Source of the DNA: Metridium senile | Lineage: Eukaryota > Cnidaria > Anthozoa > Actiniaria > Metridiidae | Direction: 5' to 3' | Length of the DNA stretch: 64,000 nucleotides | Assembly (NCBI GenBank): GCA_949775045.1 | Contig: OX459104.1 | Span: 10,773,655 to 10,837,654 of the forward strand | In this document: positions 1 to 10,556 of the stretch, piece by piece | Position numbering within the stretch: the first letter of the stretch is position 1 | Layout: each line of letters starts with the position of its first letter | Made by a program: the position numbers and the translations under genes | Notes under the pieces: model-generated | The model's input: the letters and a program-made list of their open reading frames with translations, nothing else | What the model was told of the DNA's origin: nothing | Database searches by the model: none

Positions 1-426
1 TACCCAAAGGCTCCACGGCAAACATGTAAACCAGTATCTTGTTTCTTGTAAATAGAATTTTAATTTTATATTTATAATTATTGTAACAATTGACTGATGT
101 TTTTATCGTGGATATAAATAAAATTTCCTTATCCTTATCCTTAAAGCAGTGGAAGGCGAAACATAATGATGATGATTTCTAATTTTTCTGCAACTACAGG
201 TATCATTTTAGAAGGGGTATGAATTTTCTGCAACTTGGGGGAAATATAACATGCAGCTGGGATCAATATTGTGGCGACTGGGAAATCATTAATGCGGCAA
301 AGATCAAAATGGCAGTGGAGATCATTTTCGTGGCAATTCGAGAATCATTTTTGAGGTGGTATCATATTTGCTGCAACTTGGGGGTCATTTTTGTGGTGGT
401 ACACATACCTTTTCATAGACGTTTCC
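1..426. other. AT-rich flank, no gene seen
   Basis: I see no supported coding exon or RNA here. The last 200 bases are a degenerate lead-in with short motifs (for example ggtatcatttt and gggtcattttt) repeated at irregular spacing, and they run into the minisatellite that follows. Confidence 0.5.
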
Positions 427-427
427 A

Positions 428-460
<33 letters not shown>

Positions 461-1261
461 GTGCTGTTGGTTCTGATGATGACGATGGTACTGTTGGTTC
501 TGATGATGACGATGGTACTGTTGGTGCTGATGATGACGATGGTACTGTTGGTGCTGATGATGACGATGGTACTGTTGTTGGTGCTGATGATGATGGTACT
601 GTTGTTGTTGGTGCTGATGACAATGGTACTGTTGTTGGTGCTGATGACAATGGTACTGTTGTTGGTGCTGATGACGATGGTACTGTTGTTGGTGCTGATG
701 ATGACGATTGTACTGTTGTTGTTGGCACTGATGATGACGATGGTACTGTTGTTGGTGCTAATGATGACGATGGTACTGTTGTTGGTGCTGATGACGATGG
801 TACTGTTGTTGGTGCTGATGATGACGATGGTACTGTTGTTTGTGCTGATGATGACGATGGTACTGTTGGTGCTGCTGATGATGATGGTACTATTGCTGTT
901 GTTGGTGCTGATGATGACGATGGTACTGTTGTTGGTGCTGATGACGATGGTACTGTTGTTGGTGCTGCTGATGACGATGGTACTGTTGTTGGTGCTGATG
1001 ATGACGATGGTACTGTTGTTGGTGCTGATGATGACGATGGTACTGTTGTTGTTGGCACTGATGATGACGATGGTACTGTTGTTGGCACTGATGATGATGA
1101 TGGTATTGTTGTTGGTGCTGATGATGACGATGGTACTGTTGTTGGTGCTGATGATGACGATGGTACTGTTGTTGTTGGCACTGATGATGACGATGGTACT
1201 GTTGTTGGTGCTGATGATGATGGTACTGTTGTTGGTGCTGATGATGACGATGGTACTGTTG
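427..1261. repeat. GATGAC/GGTACTGTTGTTGGT minisatellite
   Basis: About thirty units of roughly 24-33 bases built from triplets (gatgatgacgatggtactg plus ttgttggtgct), opening with a run of gat triplets. Because unit lengths are multiples of three, several frames stay open for about 280-307 codons (Asp-rich on plus, Ser/Thr/Pro-rich mucin-like on minus). I see no splice sites, signal peptide or non-repetitive domain to argue for translation, so I call it a repeat. A mucin-like minus-strand exon cannot be excluded. Confidence 0.85.
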
Positions 1262-1700
1262 TAAACAAAACAACAATCTACTCTGTTGATGTTTACAGTT
1301 CAATATAAATGTTGTAAATATGTAAAGCTTGTTGACTGATATCTATATACAAATTATTATAGCAGTAAACAAAACAACAATCTAATCTGTTGATGTTTAC
1401 AGTTCAATATAAATGTTGTAAATATGTAAAGCTTGTTGACTGATATCTATATACAAATTATTATAGCAGTAAACAAAACAACAATCTACTCTGTTGATGT
1501 TTACAGTTCAATATAAATGTTGTAAATATGTAAAGCTTGTTGACTGATATCTATATACAAATTATTATAGCAGTAAACAAAACAACAATCTACTCTGTTG
1601 ATGTTTACGGTTCAATATATTAATGTTGTAAATATATGTAAAGCTTGTTGACTGATATCTATATACAAACTTTTATAGCAGTAAACAAAACAACAATCTA
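1261..1700. repeat. 104-bp tandem repeat, four copies plus a partial
   Basis: Units start at gtaaacaaaacaacaatcta, positions 1261, 1365, 1469, 1573 and 1681. The first three steps are exactly 104 bases and the last is 108. The units are nearly identical and contain no ORF. They abut the preceding minisatellite directly. Confidence 0.95.
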
Positions 1701-2994
1701 TGCCTATCATCGACACAAAGTTTTTTCATCAAAAAAGCATTTTAAAAACAAGTTTATAGATAAACTATCAATGGATATTACTTTTCTGTAAGTAGAAAAT
1801 TGTAGTAAATGTAACTATGCTGTAATGGCCATGGAGTTGTTGTCGTTTTAGTTTTATGCGTTTTTTCAGTCTTTTCAAATCAAGGTGACAAGTTCTATTT
1901 TTGGCGCGTTTCAGCAATGCCAAGGCACCTTTTTGCTTCAAAAGCAAGACAAAACGCTGAGAAAAATCAAGATTTTGAGCTTCAAATTGACAAAAACATT
2001 ATTTGAACTAGACCTTAATAGAATGGTAACTATGTATTAAAAGGAAAAAAGGAAATTTTAAAGCATTTCTTTGTAAAAAAAACAACATTTTTATCGTATT
2101 GGATTTACTAAAAAGTAGTCATGGCAAATCTTCAAAACAAAACAAAAAATTATTTTCAAGTGGAATTAAAACCCTCAAGAATAAGTTCTACCAACACAAG
2201 ATCGATTTGAAAAGACAAGGATTTTAAAACAAGGTATTTTATTATGAAAAACTTTGTGTAAAACATCATTTTCGACTTTAACCAATTTAAATTTAAATTG
2301 TGTTTGTATTTCAATTTATCTTTGATGTTTTCTGTTTATGAGGTTTAAAAAGTACATAAATAAACACCTTTCAATCGACCAAAGTACAATTTACACATGC
2401 ACAAACATCGTTTCATGTACGGTTTTTATCTCAAAAAGTAAATAAAATGGAGATAAACCTTTTCTCTTTTCTTTCTATAATAAAACAGAGAACGGATTTT
2501 TCCTTTTTGAGGCTTAATTATTGCACGTTTTGAGGTGTTTTTTTTTTTTTCACGCTCGGTACATCAAATTAAGAGTTTTTTTTTCTCTCAAAAACTTGAA
2601 ACAAATAATAATCTTGAACTTACTTTATCGGTGATTATTTTACTGAGGTTTTCTTCTCTTCAATGACATTGATCATATTTTGACGAATAAATGTATGTAC
2701 TTGAATTTTGATGGTTTAAACATTGTTCATAGTTCAACTGCCAAGCTTGAAAATCCTTCAATAAACTGTGCCGAGGGAAGATTTGAAGACAGTTTTCATA
2801 ACAAACAAGGTCGCTTCTTTATCAATTTGTTTTTGAATTGCTGTAGTCTTTTAATATTCTTCCACGAAGGTATCCACAAATAGGTTTTCTTGATCTTTTG
2901 GAATCAGTCTTTTCTGCTTTTCTTTATTATAATTTCTTCGTTTTTGTGTCCTTCGAGTTTATGTTCTTCTTCGGTCAAAACTCTCTTTGTTCTT
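1701..2994. other. AT-rich non-coding with one dispersed repeat copy
   Basis: Positions 1876-2168 recur inverted at about 22310-22636 (shared features include the ggcgcgtt core, the tcaagattttgagcttcaaa stretch and an aaacaaaacaaaaa run). The 67-codon ORF at 2680-2883 has no recognisable features. I see no other gene. Confidence 0.6.
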
Positions 2995-3156
2995 CGAAGT
3001 TCATCTTTGTCCGTTGTTATTTTGTATTAATGTAAGCTCTGTTATTTTGTTGTTGTTTGTTTGACTTTTTTGTTATTCGAAGTTCATCTTTGTCCGTTGT
3101 TATTTTGTATTAATGTAAGCTCTGCTATTTTGTTGTTTTTTTGTTTGACTTTTTTG
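2995..3156. repeat. 83-bp tandem duplication
   Basis: The segment starting cgaagttcatctttgtccg at 2995 repeats at 3078 with few changes. It is a two-copy direct repeat without coding content. Confidence 0.9.
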
Positions 3157-4360
3157 TCGATAAATTAAAAGAACGACTTTGCTTTGTTGATCTAGCGCTA
3201 TTTGGCGCGCGAGTCACTTTCGTTCCCGCCGAAATATAACAACCAATCAGCATCGCGATGGGCGCCGACGTCGGACGTACGCTTGGGATTCCTGTGTGAA
3301 AACCATCGAAAATCGACTCGATGGATTACCATTTTTTCTTAAGTATATGGTGCTCCGCTTGTTGGCGGGAGACGTTTCGAGCGCTTACAAAGGTCTGTAA
3401 CGCAGGCTACCTTCTCCTAAGAACTCTAAAACTGAAAACCGTTTTGAAATTGGATTTCGGAAACTTGAGTTATGGCGATTTTAATAACAAAAATATTTGA
3501 CATTAAAATGTATATGACTAAATAACTTCTTATGATTAATAATATTTTTCAATGATTTCAAATCTGATGACGTCATCAAAATCATTAAATGGCTTGTCTC
3601 CAGTTCCCTTCATCGAAATTTAAATTTTCGAAAACGTGTTCTACATCAGACAAGTGATTATAATAATTGAAAAAATATTGTCTTGCGACAAATTTCGATT
3701 TTCCATACTATTTTAACATTATATTATGACGTCACTATGACGTCAAAACATCCTTAAAATTTTCCAAATATTTTTGCTAACTAAGGAAACCAACTCCTGA
3801 AAATTTCATAACATAATAATGTTTTTTTTTCAAAAATAGGCAAAAATAATACAAAATCAGACATTTTAGGTGTCTTTTTTTTGGGTCGTTTGTGCCCGCC
3901 GTGAAAAATGGGTTGGGTTGGATTTTTAGTTAATAATTCATTATGCACACAAAATACCCTTTCATAATTTGAGCATAAATTATTGAAAAATATAGTATGT
4001 TGTACGCGTGATAAATAAGATTTTTGACTTTTAATCGAAAATATATATATCGCAGATAATTATTTGCTCATAAAGTAAATAAAGTTAAAAGTCCGTTCCA
4101 CCTATAATTTCGTTACATAACTAAAATAATTACAGTTTAGATTGCGCATGGCCCGTGCACAAAAACTATTTACATGCACATATATTGATGTTGTAAGAAC
4201 AATTTAAACTGGGAGCTCCGCTATTAGGTATTACCTAATTTGTATATTAAAGCTGTTTTGATTATGTTATGATTTTCATATGTAAGATGATGTGCAATAC
4301 ACGAGAACATTCTAGATTTCATGTCATCTTTTTCTATGGCTGTAATTGTTTGTATGTTAA
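3157..4360. other. Intergenic; 3' flank homologous to copy B
   Basis: A short CpG-rich patch (about 3195-3300) resembles a promoter but no gene follows it. TGACGTCA-type palindromes occur near 3566 and 3727-3742. Positions about 3900-4260 match 22690-23030, the sequence just 3' of the last exon of host copy B. Positions 4289-4340 match 54487-54535, inside copy B's third intron. The two host exons expected between these landmarks are missing. Confidence 0.6.
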
Positions 4361-7029
4361 GGTATCAGGACTGGTTATGGACCCCTATGTGCGCGACTTC
4401 AAATTGTGCTCAAGCTTTACAATACTTTGTTATAAAAGTATATATTATCTGATAGGTGAATAAATGTAGTTTTAGGAAATGTTTTCGAATTGTCCATAAC
4501 TTAAATTGCGAAAAAGATATGTAGAGTTTAATGCGATTTGAGTGTCCTTTGTTTGAAAAATCACAGCCCTTTACAAATTACCGTCACGTCAATAACAAAC
4601 ACGTCTTTGCACGTTAGAGAAGTTAATCTCTAAAACTGTGCCTGGGATTTTTCATATCTATCTTAGATCAGTTGCTACGAGATCTCAAACATCGACAATC
4701 GATATTTTAATGTATTTTCTTACTAATGAAGTGATATCTTTTTAACAAAATAAAAAATAAAAAATCGCAGACACCGTCCCACGCATGAAACATCGTTCTA
4801 CTATATTGCGAAGTTTAGTTGCAATCTGTTAAAATTTGAGCGAATGATAGTCGTTTAAAAATGAAAATTTGAGGCTAAACAGTTACCGAGAAAAACGCGT
4901 TTATAAGTTTCGGGCCAGGGAGCCGCTGAGTGTTTACACAGACACTTCATCTGTCAATGAGTTGTCATCTTGCCTGGTCTGTATCATATACCGTAGGCTA
5001 TTATTAGTGTAATAGGATGCTATTCCAGTCACTCGTTCTCTGGTGTATTGAAACCCATGTTTCTAGTCGATGTCGTTGATGACTTTATGATGCATTTCGC
5101 CTATAATATTAGTTGACACTCAATGAAATCCTAACATACGATTTTACAAATTCAACTAGAGAAACAAACTATGCCTAGAGGAAACCGTTCGAGTGTGAAT
5201 GGCGAAGCTGTGGCCGATGCAAACACACAACCAGAGCCGCTACGGCGACCTAGAGAAATTGTTATTCAACATTACAAATGAGGGAATTGGGGCCGGGTAA
5301 TTATGATCGTATTTTAATGTCAATACCTTTGTAACAACGCAAAGATAACAATGCTGCTTTTGCCGCTTACTTCCCGTAGAATACTGAATATTTGACGTTC
5401 TAACTTCGGCCCTAACTTCTAGGTTTGATTTCGAAGTGTTTGTATTAAAACCTCGAAGCAAGCACTTAACTACCATATGCAGCACTTTGTGTAGAATCCT
5501 CTGACCTTTGTACGTGTTTCCTGAGCATATAATACGAGCCTCGATCGCTTTCGCCGAGAGATTTTCGTCGTTCGAGCGGGAAAGGTTTCTTTGGTTTTGG
5601 CGATATAAACAAAGAAGACGATCTGCGCTTTCGAGTAGCCAATAAAGAATCGTAATGGACTATACGAGAATCTATACCATGAATATGACAGAGATTATTA
5701 AAAGTTTTTCGATTTTCGCGTAGAAGCCGTATTTAAGTAAGATTCTTGTGCACAACGATTCACGTATGAAATCACATGCATGCATGCGCGCGCGCGCACG
5801 ATGGTCAGAATGATAGAATTTACTCCCACTGGGTCCACAGCTTTGTGTAACTTTGTGTAAAATTCTCTAAATGTAACCAAATTTGGCATGAAGATAGTTT
5901 GAGGCAATCTGCATTTAATGGTATTGATGTCTCACTTGTGATGGACAGGATGACGTCATAACTGACGTATGAATTTGGCGCCAAAGCTTAGAATTTTGAA
6001 ATTGATTTCACAAAGTAACTGAAAATGTTCTATTCTCAAAACGATGCATTTTAATGAAAATCCCACCTAAATCCGATTAATGGTTCAAAAGTTATCACTA
6101 ATTAAAAAAACTCAAATTTCCCGCCAAAAGTGAAAGAATGTAACAAAATGACCATATATGGTCAAAATTAAGGGTATTTATACAGCTTTCCCCCTAAACA
6201 TAGTCAGATGGAAACAAAGTGAATAATGCATTAAAACAAATTTGTAGTTTTTTTGATTTTGGAAATTGTTTGTCACGTGGTGTATTACGTCATGAGGTAC
6301 ATAATGACGTCATATGTATAAAGCAATGACGTAATACACCACGTGACAAAAAATTTCCAAAATCAAAAAAACTACAAATTTGTTTTAATGCATTATTCAC
6401 TTTGTTTCCATCTGACTATGTTTAGGGGATAAGCTGTATAAATACCCTTAATTTTGACCATATATGGTCATTTGGCGGGAAATTTGAGTTTCTTTAATTA
6501 GTGATAACTTTTGAACCATTCATCGGATTTAGGTGAGATTTTCATTAAAATGCATAGTTTTGAGCATAGAACATTTTCAGTTACTTTGTGAAATCAATTT
6601 CAAAATTCTAAGCTTTGGCGCCAAATTCATAGGTCCGTTATGACGTCATCCTGTCAATCACAAGTGAGACACCAATACCATTGTATGCAGATTGCCTCAA
6701 ACTATCTTCATGCCAAATTTGGTTACATTTAGATAATTTTACACAAAGCTGTGGACCCATCGGGAGTAAAATATACCATCTCTGACCATCGTATATGGGG
6801 CTCATATTGTTGCCTGGCAATTAGCTTACGATGACAGATAGCTAATTAGCTGTTGACATGATAGTTCCGGTCAAATGTTGATCACGAATTTTATTATCAG
6901 CAATTTAGCGAAATTGGAAAGTAAAAACGGCATTTTTTTTAAAGAATATGTTAGATAATATCACAATCTAACTTATAGAAGAAGAAAAAAAATTTGAGCA
7001 GAGAGTTGTCCATAACCAGTCCTGATACC
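4361..7029. mobile_element. Non-autonomous TTAA (piggyBac-like) element, 2.67 kb
   Basis: The ends are inverted copies of GGTATCAGGACTGGTTATGG (about 22 bases), each flanked by TTAA (4357-4360 and 7030-7033). Joining the flanks gives sequence colinear with host copy B at 54535-54565, so the insertion is supported by an empty site. It carries no transposase; a 36-codon ORF at 5171 is not recognised. The left 120 bases match the left end of the larger element at 25211, and the right 230 bases match the element starting at 63682. Assignment to piggyBac rests on the TTAA duplication only. Confidence 0.85.
5778..6794. repeat. 1.0-kb near-perfect palindrome nested in the TTAA element
   Basis: Two arms of about 480-500 bases (left about 5798-6292, right about 6325-6794) read as reverse complements around a centre near 6310, with only scattered differences. 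The related element at 63.7-64 kb lacks it: there the flanks gaaatcacat and ggggctcat are contiguous. An AT duplication fits. The left end carries an extra 20-base CA/CG microsatellite. Confidence 0.85.
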
Positions 7030-7039
7030 TTAAGCTTAC

Positions 7040-7211
7040 CCACTAATGGATCCTGTGAAATTGTTCCAGTCGATTCGGTGGCCGTCATAAGTAGGATTGG
7101 TATTGTCCCTTTCGTTGAGAAGCTCTGAAGCTAATGCTCTGTCATCCTGAACATCTTTATAGCAACCAACCTTTTCGTAGCCCATGTCACATTTGTCATA
7201 TTGTTCCCAGG
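7040..7211 (-). CDS. Host copy A, WSC-like domain exon
   Basis: This 172-base exon has acceptor tttccag|CC and donor GG|gtaagc. It encodes the first half of a WSC-like cysteine-rich domain: an A-W-E-Q-Y-D-K-C start, G-Y-E-K-V-G-C-Y-K-D, a D-R-A-L turn and G-H-R-I-D-W-N-N-F. It has the same length, start phase and end phase as the copy B exon at 54565-54736 and differs at only a few residues. It is read 3' of the copy A signal-peptide exon. The next exon should begin with one base that completes the Gly codon, but no such exon is found between here and the window start. Copy A therefore appears truncated, or continues in a rearranged place outside the window. Confidence 0.85.
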
Positions 7212-8072
7212 CTGGAAAGAAAGGAAATTATTGTCGACTGAAACAAATATTTACAGACACGATAAAAGTAGGGTTGGAATGGATGAATTAGAGAAAGGGG
7301 TATTCTTTATGTAGTAATTGACCATACAACTTACAGTCGTTATAAACAAGAAACGTTTGCTCACTAAATTGTCCCTTTCACAGTTCCATGCGCCATCTAA
7401 AAAGGTAGCTGGGCCTTTGCATCGAAGAGAGACGAACGAAGGCACGGATACTTTTCAAGATGGCGCAGGGAAATGTGAAGGCGACCATTAACTATGATTT
7501 ATCAAGGTCATGAATAATTAATGAGCATATTATCCAATGACATAAAGGAAAACTGTCACGTGAATTGATCTTTATACCATAGTAACACATTGTCATTCTT
7601 AAATACCTACTTTCACTTTCCAGCATGCACTGCGCGGAATACTGAATTTCGTGGTCCATGATAATTGCTAATCAGAAATTTTGATATATTTTACGATGTG
7701 TGAGGGCATTTACGCTTTTACTAGATAGTTTAGCTTTGTATATATTTTTTCTCTAATAGTACGACTGACTTCGAATAAATTATAACACTCAAATCGAGAT
7801 AAACGGCGCAAAGCATGCCGGTAAGTGGCCATGGGTCTTTAAAGTACAGGGTCGGATTTCATTTCGGTCCAAGGAGAAAATGGGATTAAATGAGTAAACT
7901 CTTTGATACTTTTGCCGCGTATATTTATCGCACTTTAGAGTTACAAATTGGAATGCTTTAAGATCTAAACTAAGTCATTCTCTTTACAAGTTCAAAATTA
8001 GAGTATTTTGTTTTTGCTGAATTACAACTATTTGGAAACGACACAAAAGACTGGATTGTACTCAATGCTAAC
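7212..8072 (-). other. Copy A intron 2 (empty site for the foldback element)
   Basis: The sequence ttacagtcgttataaac at 7331-7347 is the uninterrupted form of the site that is split by the 6.9-kb element in copy B. Positions 7330-7580 align with 61794-62000. The minus-strand stretch around 7380-7445 looks partly coding, but its counterpart in copy B carries frameshifts and a stop. Confidence 0.7.
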
Positions 8073-8168
8073 CTGTTGCGTTTTGATGTAAAAGGACAAT
8101 AGTCAAAACCAAAGCCTTTATAAATGTCTCCATACTGACCTGTCACCACTGAGCGTTGGCGAAACCTT
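8073..8168 (-). CDS. Host copy A, start codon and signal-peptide exon
   Basis: The exon has acceptor tttatag|AAG and donor ACAG|gttagc. The ATG at 8131-8133 opens 20 codons plus one base: a short charged start (M-E-T-F-I-K), a hydrophobic core (A-L-V-L-T-I-V-L-L) and a polar end, a textbook secretory signal. The trailing G joins CC of the WSC exon to make Ala. The same exon in copy B is 90 bases and keeps the same ATG and splice phase. An alternative open frame through the exon also exists, but only the ATG frame joins the WSC exon correctly. Confidence 0.85.
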
Positions 8169-8226
8169 CTATAAATACCAACTGTTTGTTAGTTAGAATA
8201 TATGTTAGTCACTGCCAATAGATTGA

Positions 8227-8340
<114 letters not shown>

Positions 8341-8343
8341 TAT

Positions 8344-8560
8344 TATGGGGGCACGAGTTACCTAGCGGTGATAGTTTTGGCTTTTCACCACAGTAACCTG
8401 CATGGGTTCGATTCCCGGCTCGTGCAACAAGTGAATGGAGTCTGTTTGATATGTTGTTCTCTCTCATGCCACAAGGGTTTTTCTACGGGTTATCTGGTTT
8501 ACTTTCCTCCGCAAAAAATCAACATGTGAGGAGATTTGTGTGTTGTAAATATGCTGCATC
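8344..8560 (+). mobile_element. tRNA-derived SINE (probable)
   Basis: The head resembles a tRNA: a gggcacgag arm pairs with ctcgtgc about 70 bases on, an A-box-like acctagcggt lies near 8359, and a good B box (GGTTCGATTCC) lies near 8405. The tail continues past the tRNA part with a tctacgggttatctggttt block. Lack of clean acceptor, anticodon and 3' structure argues for a SINE rather than a working tRNA gene. Confidence 0.65.
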
Positions 8561-9237
8561 GATTTTTATAAAATGCATCACAAAACATCCTCGATCGATA
8601 ACAAATCTGTAAAGTCTATAAAGCAGGCTAAAGAAAGTGGTTGTGCTCAATTTTTTGTACACACATGTGCGCGTTGCAAAACCGAGGAATCACCTTAAGT
8701 TTCCAAAGCAGCATATTAATAATCAAGAAAAACAGAAAGCCAAATTAACAAATTCAATCAAAATCAAAGACTTTGTACAGGAAATAACAGAACAACTAAA
8801 ACATTAACAAAAATGTTCAGAACTGACACAAATTAGGGTGGAGGATCGTCAGTTTTCTTGTATTTTTACACTTCTCTAATTTCTATTACACTTTTATCTT
8901 TGTTTTGCATAGAAAGTTTTTATTAAATCATTCCGATTAAGTTATTTAATTTCGAATGCCTAATTTATTGAATTCAGGAAAAGGATTTAAAACTCCAATC
9001 GAAATAGATGAAAGCAAACTAGGGTAATTTAAACTTGCATTGATATAGTTTTAATATTTTTTTGCTTGAGAATTTAAAAAAGGTCAGACTATTATATATG
9101 GTTTAGTTTTTATATGACCAAACATGATAATTTATATGTGCTTTCTTAAAATGATATACTTCATTTGATTCGAGGGAGAATATTATTATACAAAAAGGTA
9201 GAACTAGTTCTATATACATTATTGTAAGTAAACCTAC
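8561..9237. other. Copy A intron 1, non-coding
   Basis: AT-rich and without an ORF of note. It separates the signal-peptide exon from the leader exon. Nothing further is recognised. Confidence 0.5.
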
Positions 9238-9300
9238 CTTAGGATTATAGAGGTGATTTTCTTGTTACTTGTTTGAAGTCAGACAAATGATGATTTTGTA
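9238..9300 (-). promoter_or_regulatory. Copy A leader exon and promoter region
   Basis: The donor CCTAAG|gtaggt at 9236-9238 and the preceding about 60 bases align with copy B at 62711-62765. A TATATAAG box on the minus strand lies at about 9313-9320, directly against the CACTA-like insertion. The exact transcription start is inferred, about 25-30 bases from the TATA box. Confidence 0.6.
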
Positions 9301-10556
9301 GAAGATCAGTGTTCTTATATACACTGTAAATTCGACCGAGCTGATTCAGCCCCATTTTCCAAAACAGCCCTTTTAGCAGTTGGGGCGTTTTGGCCCTCAT
9401 GGGGCCGTTTTGAGATCCATGGCCAAAACAGCCCCATCTAAAACCAAAATGACCCCTGAAAAATCCAAAATGGCCCTCACAAAACTGAAATAGCTCAAGT
9501 CATGTCCATTTCTACTTCAGCCGGACTGTTTCGACTCTGTGGGCCGTTTCAGTCCTATATTGAAAAGGGTCATTTCAGTCTTTCAAAAGGGCCATTTCAG
9601 TCTTGAAGACTGAAATGACCAAGCAGTAGAGCTGAAAAGACCTGAATTGGTATCAAAAGCCTTTTCATGCATTTAGATTTTGAACAGTATATCAATGAAG
9701 CACTAAACAAAACAATGCATCCGGCACAGCAGAGATACTATTGGGTTTAATTTATTGACACCCAAGTATGCGTTATGTCATGGTCATGCACCAGTTCAAT
9801 TTGCTCATATATTTTAAAATATTATTAAAATTATTCTTGATTTGTAATTGGATGAAGCAACTTTACTATACTTTCACGGTCAATCATCACGGGGAAATGT
9901 CTGATTATAACTGCATAAATTTCGTCTGCTCCATCACCATTTTTTTAATCAGAGGATTCGCTACCGGAAGCGGACAAGTTTGTTTCAGGCACCCCTCCCC
10001 CGGTGGAGTCATTTTTTAAATTATATTTTTCTAAAAATTGAATATTGACTCCAATTTTTGATTATTTAAAAATTTGATCTTTTATAAAATATTGAAAATT
10101 GCCATTTTTTCGTGAAAATCAATTTTTAAAATAAAGAATAATGAGAAGTAAACAAAGACAAACTAAACCTTTGAATGAGACCACCGTAAGCATTTATCAT
10201 GGAGTTCTGCAAAAATCTACCTGCTTCAGAAGTACAAATACTGGTTGGTGGAAAACCATTTCCCGCTCAAGATAACGTAATAAATTAAATTGGTGAGTTT
10301 TTTCAATTTGTTCAATTTATCAATTTTACAGTTCCCAGTCCCCTGTCATTTGTGGGGACTGCGTATGCGCATGCGTTCACGGTTTTGGCGCAATTCCTCA
10401 AACGGCGGCTGCTATCGGTTGCAACGAAGAGCTCGACGTTGGTCATGGACTTATTGTTGAATTGATCTTTGTTTTAGTCGTTTAAATTATTCTGTCATGT
10501 ATTGGTATATTGCATATGTATTTTATAACCTTTCTATCTCTTGTTTTTATATTTCA

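Noticed and set aside
345..1268. 307-codon Ser/Thr/Pro-rich protein on the minus strand
   Set aside because: The frame exists only because the repeat unit is a multiple of three. The plus strand is equally open, and no splice site or signal peptide supports either.
7380..7445. Extra coding exon between signal and WSC exons in copies A and B
   Set aside because: The signal and WSC exons join in phase without it. Copy B's version has two indels and a stop, and copy A's acceptor is lost.
8344..8426. Functional tRNA gene
   Set aside because: A and B boxes are present but I cannot fold a proper cloverleaf with an anticodon arm, and the sequence continues into a SINE-like tail.
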